This document shows, piece by piece, positions 1 to 7,717 of a stretch of 43,904 nt of DNA. The DNA comes from Sphingomonadales bacterium (GTDB lineage Bacteria > Pseudomonadota > Alphaproteobacteria > Sphingomonadales > Sphingomonadaceae): assembly GCA_028871475.1 (NCBI GenBank), contig JAGWMZ010000030.1:1-43904 (forward strand), given 5' to 3'. The translations under genes were made by a program, and so were the position numbers. Position 1 is the first letter of the stretch; each line of letters begins with the position of its first letter. Under the pieces are notes generated by a model. The model made no database searches and was not told the DNA's origin. It was given only the letters and a program-made list of their open reading frames with translations.

Positions 1-48
1 AGGATCAAGCGCATCGTAGCGCAGTTTGATGGCCGCCTCGTCAATCAC
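1..48 (-). CDS. ISAzo13-family transposase, N-terminal 16 codons (partial)
   Basis: A GTG at 48-46 opens a frame reading MIDEAAIKLRYDALDP up to the window edge. The pattern 'IDEA..K..YDALDP' is how ISAzo13 (PF07592, DDE_Tnp_ISAZ013) transposases normally begin. The right-hand copy starts, in the same frame phase, at a point that would be about 75 residues further into the protein. No clear ribosome-binding site is visible. The assignment depends on family memory and on the matching copy at the other edge. Confidence 0.55.
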   Translation of the reverse strand, partial: MIDEAAIKLRYDALDP

Positions 49-93
49 CCCGCGATTCTATAAGCTTCGAGGCACCGCGGGAATCCTAAAACC
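1..93 (-). mobile_element. ISAzo13-family insertion sequence, 5' end only (runs off the left edge)
   Basis: Reading the minus strand inward from 93, a terminal repeat (73-93) begins GGTTTTAGGATTCC and is followed by the start of a transposase at 48. The same repeat, matching at 14 of 21 positions and inverted, bounds the right-hand copy at 42908-42928, sharing TTAGGA and CCGC cores. The interior of this element therefore lies beyond the left edge. The family is assigned through the much longer right-hand copy. Confidence 0.6.
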
Positions 94-147
94 GTCAAAA
101 AAGACAGCGCAGATTCAGTTATTTATCAACAGACCCTTAGTTGCCGT

Positions 148-378
148 TCAGTCCGCAATGCGAATAGCAAGCACCCTTCGGCTTCGTCGCAGGTTGCCCC
201 AGTCTGGAGCCTGGCGCCGCGCTTCCTGCCAAACCGTGTCTACCTCGATACCACGGCCTACGACATAAAACCCATCCCGACTCTCATCGGAGGGTGTCTG
301 GTATCGCGTAAACTGTTCAGTAGAGCCGCCTTCTACGACCATTTCAAACTCAGGCCAGTCGCCCATGACCACCCGCAC
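148..378 (-). CDS. Small hypothetical protein (76 aa)
   Basis: This short open frame begins with GTG at 378 or ATG at 366 and is stopped upstream by an in-frame TGA. The predicted protein is soluble, acidic in its first half and Arg-rich near its C terminus (NLRRSRRVLAIRIAD). No family is recognised, no strong ribosome-binding site is visible, and it sits between an ISAzo13 end and an IS5 copy where gene fragments are common. It could be real, a fragment or chance. Confidence 0.3.
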   Translation of the reverse strand: MRVVMGDWPEFEMVVEGGSTEQFTRYQTPSDESRDGFYVVGRGIEVDTVWQEARRQAPDWGNLRRSRRVLAIRIAD

Positions 379-466
379 CCACGTTTCGGGTCAGGTCGGC
401 AATGTCTTCAAGGCCACCGGTCTTGCGCTGCCCGCCAACATCAGCGAGCTGCCACCGCAAACCTGA

Positions 467-1394
467 GTACCTGACTCGAAAGATCACCAAACATAGCAAT
501 ACCTTGCAGTTCTGCGGGTGAGCATGCGGATGGAAGCGATCGTTGCCCAGGCGGTGGAGGAGGCAATGGTGGTTTCCCAATCCTTGGCGAGACGGCGGCA
601 TCGACCGAGCCATGCGAAGGTGCGCTCGACTACCCAGCGGCGCGGGAGGACCTTGAAGCCGTTGGCCTTATCCGACCGTTTGATGATTTCGATCGTCCAT
701 TGCCCCGATCCAGCGATGGCATCACGGAGTTTGTCGCCGGCATAGCCGCCATCGGCAAAAACATGGCGCAGCCAGGGGAAGCGCCGCCGCACGGCCTTGA
801 GCACATCGACCGCGCCATCGCGGTCCTGAATATCGGCGGTATGCACGAGAATGAAGATGAGGAAGCCGCAGGTGTCGGTCAGGATGTGCCGCTTGCGGCC
901 CTTGATCTTCTTGCCCGCGTCATAGCCACAAGGGCCGCCACTTTCGGTTGTTTTGACCGACTGGCTGTCGATCACACCCGCACTTGGACTTGCTTGGCGC
1001 CCCTTGATCTCGCGCAGGTTCATGACCAGCACCGTGTTCATCGCCTCGAGCAGGCCCGCGTTGCGCCAGGCGTAGAAATAACGCTGGACCGTCGAGACCG
1101 GCGGGAAGCATTTGGGCAGAAGCCGCCAGGCGCAACCACTCGCCGCGATGTAGAGCAAAGCGTTCAGGACTTCGCGCATGTCCGTTGTCCCGCGCCGACC
1201 TCCGCGTTTGGCCGCAGGAATGAACGGTGCTGCCAACGCCCACTCCCGGTCGGTCATATCACTGGTATAACGCAATCCTTTTCGGCTATGCTCCTGCCGG
1301 GCAATACCAGTCCATGCCATGGTTCACTCCATCTCTCGCAGGACGGCCTGAATCACAACATGCTGGTATTGCTCAACAACTTTCGGGGCGGGCT
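467..1394 (-). mobile_element. IS5-family (IS1031-type) insertion sequence, apparently complete
   Basis: The element carries one full transposase gene. Imperfect terminal inverted repeats are visible. The left end (467-482) is GTACCTGACTCGAAAG and the right end, read inward from 1395, is GAGCCCGCCCCGAAAG; they agree at 11 of 16 positions including CGAAAG. CTGA occurs directly outside both ends (463-466 and 1395-1398), as expected of a 4-bp target duplication, so the element would be about 928 bp. The exact boundary is uncertain by one or two bases. Confidence 0.7.
484..1320 (-). CDS. IS5-family transposase (IS1031 group)
   Basis: This 278-residue protein would catalyse cut-and-paste movement of the element. 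It begins 'MAWTGIARQ...GLRYTSDMTDREWALAAPF', the usual opening of IS1031-group transposases, followed by the DUF4096-type DNA-binding region. The DDE residues appear intact: D in GVIDSQSVKT, D in VFADGGYAG and E in RWVVERTFAWLGR. A purine-rich GAGAGATGGAG lies just upstream of the ATG at 1320. The length is normal and no frameshift is seen, so the copy could be active. It stops about 17 bp from the proposed IS end, as is usual in this group. Confidence 0.92.
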   Translation of the reverse strand: MAWTGIARQEHSRKGLRYTSDMTDREWALAAPFIPAAKRGGRRGTTDMREVLNALLYIAASGCAWRLLPKCFPPVSTVQRYFYAWRNAGLLEAMNTVLVMNLREIKGRQASPSAGVIDSQSVKTTESGGPCGYDAGKKIKGRKRHILTDTCGFLIFILVHTADIQDRDGAVDVLKAVRRRFPWLRHVFADGGYAGDKLRDAIAGSGQWTIEIIKRSDKANGFKVLPRRWVVERTFAWLGRCRRLAKDWETTIASSTAWATIASIRMLTRRTARYCYVW

Positions 1395-1514
1395 CTGAGC
1401 CTGCGTCCGCTCAACAGAACTCAAAAATGTAGTGGCAACACTCGCACCATCGCGTGCATGACATTGAACAAAAATGCCTTTCCAAAACGCATTGTCCAAC
1501 TTGGGTCAAGACAG

Positions 1515-1901
1515 TTACAAGCTGAGCACCTTGTCGTCGGTGTTGAAGGAGGGGAAGGGCAGATAGGAGACGCGCAGCTTCTGCTGGAAGGTCAGGCGAT
1601 GCTCACCCTCGGGGAAACCACCAGGATGGGCCACGGAGATCGTGGCGGGGGCGCCAAAGGCCCAGCGGCGGTCATAGGCTGTTTCCATGGCATCCAGCGT
1701 GATCGGGCCCGGGCCCTCGTCGAAGGTGACCGCTTCACGCGCCAGGGACTCACCGTCGATCGAGACATTGAGCTCCTCGATCATCGAGAGCCCCAGCCCG
1801 CGATAATAGCCAAGCTTGGCCTCGAAGGCGAAGCCCGTGGGGGCGTCGGCGGGACCGGTGTTGCGCAGCGAAGCTGGTTGAATGAGGAATTTGTCGAACA
1901 T
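1515..1901 (-). CDS. C-glycoside deglycosidase beta subunit-like protein (DUF6379 family)
   Basis: This 128-residue small beta-rich protein resembles the beta subunits of bacterial C-glycoside deglycosidases (CarB, DgpB and DfgB types). Those subunits pair with a TIM-barrel alpha subunit to cleave the C-C bond between a 3-oxo-glucosyl unit and an aromatic aglycone. Family-like stretches are the N-terminal 'FDKFLIQPASLRNTG', the 'GFAFEAKLGYYRGLGLSMIEELNVSIDGE' core, and 'PGGFPEGEHRL' near the C terminus. Its ATG (1901-1899) shares one base with the alpha-subunit stop codon, so the two are translationally coupled, as expected for a stoichiometric complex. Family identity is from memory, and the substrate is inferred. 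Confidence 0.75.
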   Translation of the reverse strand: MFDKFLIQPASLRNTGPADAPTGFAFEAKLGYYRGLGLSMIEELNVSIDGESLAREAVTFDEGPGPITLDAMETAYDRRWAFGAPATISVAHPGGFPEGEHRLTFQQKLRVSYLPFPSFNTDDKVLSL

Positions 1902-2908
1902 CAGGCGGGCTCCACTTCGGCTTCGGCCTGCGCGATCAGGCGTTCGAACATCACATGCTGGCGGCGGACCTGTTCGCGGCTGTCGACCTCCTCCACGTCC
2001 TGGATCCAGCGGTTGCCTTCATATTCGGAGGAAAGCGTCCCTTCCCAGCCAGCCTTGACCAGCTGCGGGATGACCTCGTCATAGGCGAGCGAGGGGTCGG
2101 TGCAATCAGGCGTCATCTCATAGAACTTGGCCTGAATATGGCGGAAATAGGGGGCGAAATCACCGATGCGCTTCGGGTTGGCAAAGGGGGCGTGGCGCAG
2201 CGTTTCGGCCATCGCCACTTCGGCCTTGTTGCCACCCATCTTCACCGCCACCTCATAGATGGTGTATTCGCACATGATCTTCTGTTCATGGCTGTCGACG
2301 ATGAACTGGGCGACTTCGGGCCGGGCGCCCTGCCGTTCGAAACGGGCGCGGAAGGCGGGGGGATAGTGCTTCATGAAGATGCCCATGTCGGGCAGAATGC
2401 CCAGATGCTTCGTCTTCAGGCGGTCGGCCACCTCAATGGTGCGCAGGATCCAGGCATGGTCGAGATACCACGGGGCATGCACCTCGACGCCCATATGGAC
2501 GTCATACTGCTCGGCATAGGGCACGCATTTTTCGAGAATGTCGGGCCGGACGAAGATCAGGATACGCATGTTGCGAATGCCCAGCCGGTTGCACAGCTTG
2601 AGATCGCGCAAGATGCTCTCGATCTGCTCTTCGTCGCTCATCAAGCGGTCCTTGCGCAGCTTGGTGTCGAGGAACATGTCGTAGCAGGTGAAATGGGCGG
2701 CGTGGCGCGCCAGCATGTCCTGCCATTGGCCGATCTGCGCGTCGGTGATGTTGGGGAAGGTCGGCATGTTCTGCTCGGGCAGGATTTCGATGCCATGCGC
2801 CCCGATCGAGGCGGCAAAGGCCATGCAGTCCTCGGGCGTCATCTTGCCCAGAAACATCTCTTCCTGAAAGCTGTAGAGGCTCACACCCCGTTTGATTTTC
2901 GATGTCAT
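1901..2908 (-). CDS. C-glycoside deglycosidase alpha subunit-like TIM-barrel protein
   Basis: This 335-residue sugar phosphate isomerase/epimerase-like (AP endonuclease 2) barrel starts at the ATG at 2908 (MTSKIKRGVSLYSFQ), one base after the upstream permease stop. Its length and opening match the catalytic alpha subunits of C-glycoside deglycosidases. Probable metal ligands are E in GVEVHAPW, D in ILPDMGIF, H in FRHIQAKFYE and E in LSSEYEGN. The coupled beta-like subunit directly downstream is the strongest argument for deglycosidase over a generic isomerase. The predicted role is to release the aromatic aglycone from a 3-keto C-glycoside made by a partner dehydrogenase. A TetR-type operator sits upstream of the operon. 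Confidence 0.75.
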   Translation of the reverse strand: MTSKIKRGVSLYSFQEEMFLGKMTPEDCMAFAASIGAHGIEILPEQNMPTFPNITDAQIGQWQDMLARHAAHFTCYDMFLDTKLRKDRLMSDEEQIESILRDLKLCNRLGIRNMRILIFVRPDILEKCVPYAEQYDVHMGVEVHAPWYLDHAWILRTIEVADRLKTKHLGILPDMGIFMKHYPPAFRARFERQGARPEVAQFIVDSHEQKIMCEYTIYEVAVKMGGNKAEVAMAETLRHAPFANPKRIGDFAPYFRHIQAKFYEMTPDCTDPSLAYDEVIPQLVKAGWEGTLSSEYEGNRWIQDVEEVDSREQVRRQHVMFERLIAQAEAEVEPA

Positions 2909-2909
2909 G

Positions 2910-4145
2910 TCAATGTCCTGAAACAGGGGCCGCGCGCCGCACGAGGAAAGGCACCAGGGCCGTGAAGACAAGGCCGCTGATCCCCGCCACCACAAAGGCG
3001 CCATGCATGGTGCCAGTGGACACGCGGATCAGGCTGACCAGCAAGGGCGAGGAAAACTGGCCAAAGAAGAAGCAGGCGGTCCAGATCCCCATGCCGCGCC
3101 CGCGATGGGCAAAGGGCAGGAAGGTTTGCGCCCAGGCGATCAGGGTGGGGATGGCCATGCCCGCACCCGTCTGCTGCACGGCCATGCCGATCACCATGCC
3201 GCGCCAGTCATGCGCGGTGCCGATCAGCAGCAGCCCGCCGCCCAGCAAGGCGAAGAAGCTGACAAGCTGGGCACGCGAACCGAAACGCCCCGTCAGCCAG
3301 AAAATGGCCGCGCCCAGCATCACAAAGAGGCTGGGAATGGTGGTGAGTCGCCCGATCGTGGCGGAATCAGTATAACCGATTTCGCGCCAGACGAGCCCGC
3401 CATTGATGATGAAGACATAATAGAGCGCCGACCCCACCAGCGTGACGGCGCCGAAGAGGACCACATGCTTCCAGGGGAAATCCTGCGTGCTTTCACCGAT
3501 GCCTAACATGCGCCGGGCGGTGAGATCGGAAGCCGGCTCGTAAAGGAAGGCTGCCGCAGCAAGGAAGACGGGGAAGCCCGCGGCATAGATGAGGAACACC
3601 GCGTTCCACTGAATCGCCGTGAGATAGCCCGAGGCGAGAATCACCCCGCTCCCCAGAAACGGACCGGCCAGTCCCTGCAGCGTCAGCCAGTTGCGGCGGC
3701 CCTTGTCGTCCCAATAGTCGCCGATCAGCGTGTTGAGCGTGGTGAGGATCGCCGCTTCGGTCACGCCCAGAGCGAGGCGCGAGGCATAGACCGCATTCAG
3801 GTTTTCAAGGAAGAACGGCGCCATGCCGACCGCGCCGTACAGTGCTGTCGATACCAGCAAAAGGCGACGACGCCCGAAGCGGTCGACCAAGAGGCCGATG
3901 AACAGCGCGATGATGGCGATGGTCAGCCCGGGGGCAGAGACCATGGCCGGCACTTTGGTCATGGCCTGCGGGTCGGACTTGATGAAATGGTCGATGATGG
4001 CTGGCACGGCCGGGAACATCGAGACAATGGCCACGATGGGCAGAAAGCCGGCGACCACCACGGTCAGCCCTTGGGCCAAGCCGGGTTTGCGCTGGGCGGG
4101 GGTGGGGTGAAGGGCGGCCTGCCCTTGCAGCATGGTGTCGGTCAA
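2910..4145 (-). CDS. MFS transporter, probably glycoside or aromatic uptake
   Basis: This protein of about 411 residues has some 12 hydrophobic segments and an MFS motif A-like loop (GLLVDRFGRRRLL) after the second. It is first in the operon with the deglycosidase-like pair; the next start codon lies one base beyond its stop. TTG at 4145 is preceded by GGGAGAG at a spacing of 7 and is preferred, while ATG at 4133 is the alternative. The context suggests inner-membrane import of the substrate that the TonB receptor at 4396 brings across the outer membrane. A TetR-type palindrome (4184-4197) lies about 40 bp upstream. The substrate is inferred from neighbours only. Confidence 0.85.
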   Translation of the reverse strand: MTDTMLQGQAALHPTPAQRKPGLAQGLTVVVAGFLPIVAIVSMFPAVPAIIDHFIKSDPQAMTKVPAMVSAPGLTIAIIALFIGLLVDRFGRRRLLLVSTALYGAVGMAPFFLENLNAVYASRLALGVTEAAILTTLNTLIGDYWDDKGRRNWLTLQGLAGPFLGSGVILASGYLTAIQWNAVFLIYAAGFPVFLAAAAFLYEPASDLTARRMLGIGESTQDFPWKHVVLFGAVTLVGSALYYVFIINGGLVWREIGYTDSATIGRLTTIPSLFVMLGAAIFWLTGRFGSRAQLVSFFALLGGGLLLIGTAHDWRGMVIGMAVQQTGAGMAIPTLIAWAQTFLPFAHRGRGMGIWTACFFFGQFSSPLLVSLIRVSTGTMHGAFVVAGISGLVFTALVPFLVRRAAPVSGH

Positions 4146-4183
4146 CCTGACGCTCTCCCGATTCGCGGTGGGCCGCGTTATTT

Positions 4184-4197
4184 AGAATGATGGTTCT
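4184..4197. promoter_or_regulatory. TetR-type operator palindrome (site 1)
   Basis: AGAAT-GATG-GTTCT is an inverted repeat with one mismatch, located about 40 bp upstream of the permease/deglycosidase operon. It shares the half-site and the upstream context TTATTTAGAAT with the site at 17907. Related palindromes stand upstream of the tetR gene at 17206 and of the operon starting at 16836. Confidence 0.6.
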
Positions 4198-4248
4198 GGA
4201 ATGACGTTTGCAGTGGCGCTTTGTCAAGCGCGAACAGTCCGCCGTTCA

Positions 4249-4291
4249 ATCCAATTTCTTGATCATCAATGATCCAAACAATCTATTTTTT
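4249..4291. promoter_or_regulatory. Nod-box-like operator (site 1) for a NodD-type LysR regulator
   Basis: The first half is ATC-N9-GAT (4249-4263). After eight bases comes ATCCAAACAATCTATTTT (4272-4289), which matches the rhizobial nod-box core ATCNAAACAATCRATTTT at all but one position. The same two-part layout with the same 8-bp spacing recurs at 7624. The site lies between the divergent permease operon (minus) and the TonB receptor (plus), about 105 bp before the receptor start. The NodD-like regulator is encoded at 6727. Confidence 0.7.
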
Positions 4292-4395
4292 TAATTCACT
4301 TTACCTGATAGCGTTGCGCTACAAATTGGAATAAGAGTTTTGATATTGATGGCGAGGGTCTTTGTAACCCGCGCCGCTATGGGGAGATGTTAAAA

Positions 4396-6618
4396 ATGGC
4401 GAATCGTATCACCGCCGCCCTTTTGCTGGGCACCTCGGCTCTGGCTCTGCCGGCGGTTGCCATGGCCGATCCGGCGGCGCAGCAAGCATCCAGCGACGAT
4501 GGCAGCATCAAGGAAATCATCGTCACCGCCAACCGCAGCGAAAGCAGCGCGCAAAAGACACCCATCGCGCTCAACGCCTATTCCGGCGGCGATCTCGCCG
4601 CCAAGGGCGTAACCAGTGTTCTGGCGCTGGCCACGGTGGACCCCAGCATCAACGTGTCGACCAATGGCGGCGCCTCCTATGTCGCCATCCGCGGCATCGC
4701 TTCGACCGATGTGACCGAAACGGGCGATCCTTCGGTGCCGATCTCGCGCGACAATTTCTTCACCAACCGCTCCTTCTCGATCGCGACATCCATGTATGAT
4801 CTTGAGCGTGTCGAGGTGCTCAAGGGGCCGCAGGGGACGCTGTTCGGGCGCAATTCGACCGGCGGCCTGGTGCAGGTCATCACCCGCAAGCCGGGAAAGA
4901 CCTATGGCGCGGACATCTCGGTCGAGGGTGGCAGCTATCACGCCATCAAGACGGAAGTGGGTGTGGACATTCCGCTGGCCGATACGGTGCAACTGCGCGT
5001 CGCCGGCTTCCAGAGCTATCACGATGGCTATCGCAATCTCGACGTCATCGGTGGCCGGGGTGATGACGACAACACCAAGTCAGGCCGCGTGACGCTGGCC
5101 TTCCAGCCGTTCGAAGGGTTCAACGGGCTGGTGCAGTATCAGCATGATGACGTGCAGACCACCGGAGACGTGGCAATGAAGCTGCCCTTCGGTCAGCCCT
5201 ATACCGGCCAGCAGGCGGTGCATTTCGCCAATTATGCGCCGACTTACAACGCGCTGCGGGGCGATCGCGTGCGGTGGGAGTTCAGCTATGAGTTGCCTGC
5301 CAATCTGACGCTGTTCTATGCTGGCGGTTACGATCATCAGAAATGGCGCCATGCGCTTGATGCCACCTCGGTCGATGCCACGGGCGCCATGGCGGGCGCT
5401 CCGGTGCAGTTCCGCCAGGGCGAAAACCCCAGCACCTGGAACCATGAGGTCCGTCTCGCCACGCCGCAGAATGGCAAGGTGACCGCGCAGGTAGGTTATT
5501 TCCACTTCAGCGAGCACAATGCCAACCTCGACAGCGGCCTCTATGAAAACAGCGGCGCCTTCGCGAACAACTATCTCATCCATTTCCTCTACGACACCAA
5601 GACGACCTCGGACGGCGCCTTTGGCCAGTTCGGCTGGCGGCCTCTCGATCAACTGCATTTCTCGGCCGGCATGCGCTACACCTGGGACCATAAGGAGCGC
5701 ACCGGCAATGCCTTTCTGCGGTGTGACATCGCGGGCATTCCCGCCTTCCTCTATGGTGTGATCGGTTGCGGCGGCACGCCGCCCACCATCGTGACGCCGG
5801 GCAACGGCAATGTCAGCGAAAGCAAGCCCACCTTCCACGTCGGAGTGGACTGGACGCCGGGGCTGCGCTCGATGGTCTATGCTAAGTTCGATACTGGTTT
5901 CAAATCGGGCGGCTTCAACTCGAACGGTTCGGCGCCTTCGGTCAATTATGGTCCGGAAACGCTCAAAGCCTGGGAAGTTGGCACCAAGAACAAGTTCCTA
6001 GATGGCCATCTCATGGTCAATGCCGATGCCTTCTATCAGCTCTACAACGGCTATCAGGCCTCGCAGAGCACTGCGGTCATCTCGGGCGGTGCCTCGGGCA
6101 TCTTCAATGTCGGTTCGGCCAAGATCTATGGCGCGGAAGCTCAGCTTGTCGCCTCGACGGGTGGGCTGCGTCTCGATCTGAACTCGACGCTGCTCCACGC
6201 GCGCTTCAACAGCAATTCGGTGGTGGTGAAGGGCGACAACACGACGTCGGTGAACCTGATGGGCCGCCGCCTGCCCAATGCGCCCGATTTCGTGCTGACA
6301 GCGGGCCTGGAATATGCCGTGCCGATGGGCCAGGCCACGCTGACCCCGCGCATCGAACTCAAGCATTCCTCGAGCTACTATTTCTCGGCCTTCAATGACC
6401 CTGACACGCGCCAGGGAGAGTTCGACACGCTCAACGCCATGCTGACCTTCAAACCGGCGATGAAGGGTCTGGAAATCAGCGCCTTTGTGCGCAACCTGAC
6501 CAACAAGACCGTGCTGGCCAGCGCGTCGGAAAACTTCCAGACGCAGCCGATCCCCATCAACGCTTACGAATTCCAGCCGCCGCGCACCTTCGGCATGCGT
6601 GTCGCCGCGAAGTTCTAG
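4396..6618 (+). CDS. TonB-dependent receptor (outer-membrane uptake), 740 aa
   Basis: This outer-membrane beta-barrel importer is driven by TonB-ExbBD. It has a signal peptide of about 24 residues ending AVAMA, a TonB-box-like 'IKEIIVTANRS', then a plug domain (about residues 40-160, with GRNSTGGLVQVITRKPG) and a 22-strand barrel ending in the aromatic tail AKF. The ATG at 4396 has GGGGAG 9 bp upstream; the ATG at 4387 directly abuts that site and is less likely. It lies divergent from the permease/deglycosidase operon behind a nod-box-like site, which suggests uptake of a bulky polyphenol glycoside. The ligand is inferred. A strong terminator follows. Confidence 0.93.
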   Translation: MANRITAALLLGTSALALPAVAMADPAAQQASSDDGSIKEIIVTANRSESSAQKTPIALNAYSGGDLAAKGVTSVLALATVDPSINVSTNGGASYVAIRGIASTDVTETGDPSVPISRDNFFTNRSFSIATSMYDLERVEVLKGPQGTLFGRNSTGGLVQVITRKPGKTYGADISVEGGSYHAIKTEVGVDIPLADTVQLRVAGFQSYHDGYRNLDVIGGRGDDDNTKSGRVTLAFQPFEGFNGLVQYQHDDVQTTGDVAMKLPFGQPYTGQQAVHFANYAPTYNALRGDRVRWEFSYELPANLTLFYAGGYDHQKWRHALDATSVDATGAMAGAPVQFRQGENPSTWNHEVRLATPQNGKVTAQVGYFHFSEHNANLDSGLYENSGAFANNYLIHFLYDTKTTSDGAFGQFGWRPLDQLHFSAGMRYTWDHKERTGNAFLRCDIAGIPAFLYGVIGCGGTPPTIVTPGNGNVSESKPTFHVGVDWTPGLRSMVYAKFDTGFKSGGFNSNGSAPSVNYGPETLKAWEVGTKNKFLDGHLMVNADAFYQLYNGYQASQSTAVISGGASGIFNVGSAKIYGAEAQLVASTGGLRLDLNSTLLHARFNSNSVVVKGDNTTSVNLMGRRLPNAPDFVLTAGLEYAVPMGQATLTPRIELKHSSSYYFSAFNDPDTRQGEFDTLNAMLTFKPAMKGLEISAFVRNLTNKTVLASASENFQTQPIPINAYEFQPPRTFGMRVAAKF

Positions 6619-6641
6619 GACTGGCGTTCTTGCAGATCTAA

Positions 6642-6671
6642 GGGGCGGGGCCTTGGCCCTGCCCCTTTTTT
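6642..6671 (+). terminator. Rho-independent terminator after the TonB receptor
   Basis: GGGGCGGGGCC (6642-6652) pairs with GGCCCTGCCCC (6655-6665) with one G-T mismatch over 11 bp, and TTTTTT (6666-6671) follows. It ends the receptor transcript before the LysR gene. Confidence 0.85.
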
Positions 6672-6726
6672 CATATCCAGATGATCAGTGGATGATCGCA
6701 TCCCTTATCTGGTCTATGGATGGCCC

Positions 6727-7647
6727 ATGCGATTCCGTGGTCTCGATCTCAACCTGCTCGCCGTGTTCGACGGGCTGATGCAAAGCCGCTCCGTCTCGGC
6801 CACGGCGCGACAGATGAACCTGAGCCAGCCGGCCATGAGCGCGGCACTGGCGCGGCTGCGCGACTATTTCGGCGATCCGCTGCTCGTGTCGCATGGCAAG
6901 CGGATGTACCCCACCGCCTTTGCGGAGAGCCTGGTGCCACAAGTGCGCGCTAGCCTGAGCGGCATCGAGGCGCTGCTGGCGACATCGGCACCCTTTGATC
7001 CGGCGACATCCCGGCGCAGCTTTCGTCTGGTGACGTCCGATTACCTCGTGGCGGCGGTCATCGCGCCCATGCAGGAGCGCCTGGCCCATGAAGCGCCCGG
7101 CATTCATCTGAAGCTGAGCTATCCCGACGAGATCACCGGCCAGCAGCTCGATGAAGGCAAGGTCGATCTGGCGATCAACCCCAGGGAATTTCTCTCGCAG
7201 GGGCATCCGGCCGAGCTGTTGTTCGAGGAGCGCCATGTGGTGGTGGGATGGCGCGACAATCCGCTGCTGGCCGGCGACATGGACGAGGCGGCCTTTCTGG
7301 CGGCTGGCCATGTGTCAGTCGCCATCGGCGCGCGGTCGAACCCCTCCTTTGCGGACCGGCAGATGGCGCTGTTGGGCAAGGTGCGGCGGATCGAGGTGGA
7401 GGCGGCGTCTTTTGCCACGGTGCCATGGTTGCTCGTCAACACGCAGCGCATCAGCGTGATGCACGAAAGGCTGGCCCGCTGCGCCGCCGAGATATTCCCC
7501 ATCCGCATCGCCCCCTTGCCTTTCGCCTTTCCGGTGATGGAGGAGCATGTGCAGTTCCACCATACGCGCGCCAAGGATGAAGGGCTGATCTGGCTGAAAA
7601 GCAAGTTGCGCGAAGCCTCATCCATCCAGGCAGGGGATGGTTCATGA
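6727..7647 (+). CDS. LysR-family regulator of the NodD-like subgroup
   Basis: This 306-residue transcription factor has an N-terminal winged HTH (residues 1-65) and a substrate-binding-like effector domain. It begins MRFRGLDLNLLAVFDGLM and continues ARQMNLSQPAMSAALARLRDYF, an opening highly typical of NodD proteins, which sense flavonoids. The ATG at 6727 is chosen because it gives this exact NodD start; a longer frame opens at 6688. Two nod-box-like sites occur in the window, one before the TonB receptor (4249) and one overlapping this gene's own 3' end ahead of the monooxygenase operon (7624). The inducer is inferred to be an aromatic, perhaps flavonoid-like, compound. Confidence 0.9.
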   Translation: MRFRGLDLNLLAVFDGLMQSRSVSATARQMNLSQPAMSAALARLRDYFGDPLLVSHGKRMYPTAFAESLVPQVRASLSGIEALLATSAPFDPATSRRSFRLVTSDYLVAAVIAPMQERLAHEAPGIHLKLSYPDEITGQQLDEGKVDLAINPREFLSQGHPAELLFEERHVVVGWRDNPLLAGDMDEAAFLAAGHVSVAIGARSNPSFADRQMALLGKVRRIEVEAASFATVPWLLVNTQRISVMHERLARCAAEIFPIRIAPLPFAFPVMEEHVQFHHTRAKDEGLIWLKSKLREASSIQAGDGS

Positions 7648-7664
7648 TCAAAACAATAAATTTT
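7624..7664. promoter_or_regulatory. Nod-box-like operator (site 2)
   Basis: ATC-CAGGCAGGG-GAT (7624-7638), an 8-bp spacer, then ATCAAAACAATAAATTTT (7647-7664), which differs from the nod-box core ATCNAAACAATCRATTTT at one fixed position. Its geometry is identical to site 1 at 4249. It overlaps the end of the NodD-like gene and lies about 55 bp before the start of the monooxygenase operon. Confidence 0.7.
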
Positions 7665-7717
7665 GTATATTGACACGACCTGCTACTCTCCCGCCAAAGG
7701 CAGACGGAGAGAAGGCT

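Noticed and set aside
366..466. 33-codon plus-strand frame starting MTTRTHVSGQVGNVF and stopping at the IS5 target site
   Set aside because: It is too short, has no ribosome-binding site and no recognisable family; ending at CTGA is probably coincidence.
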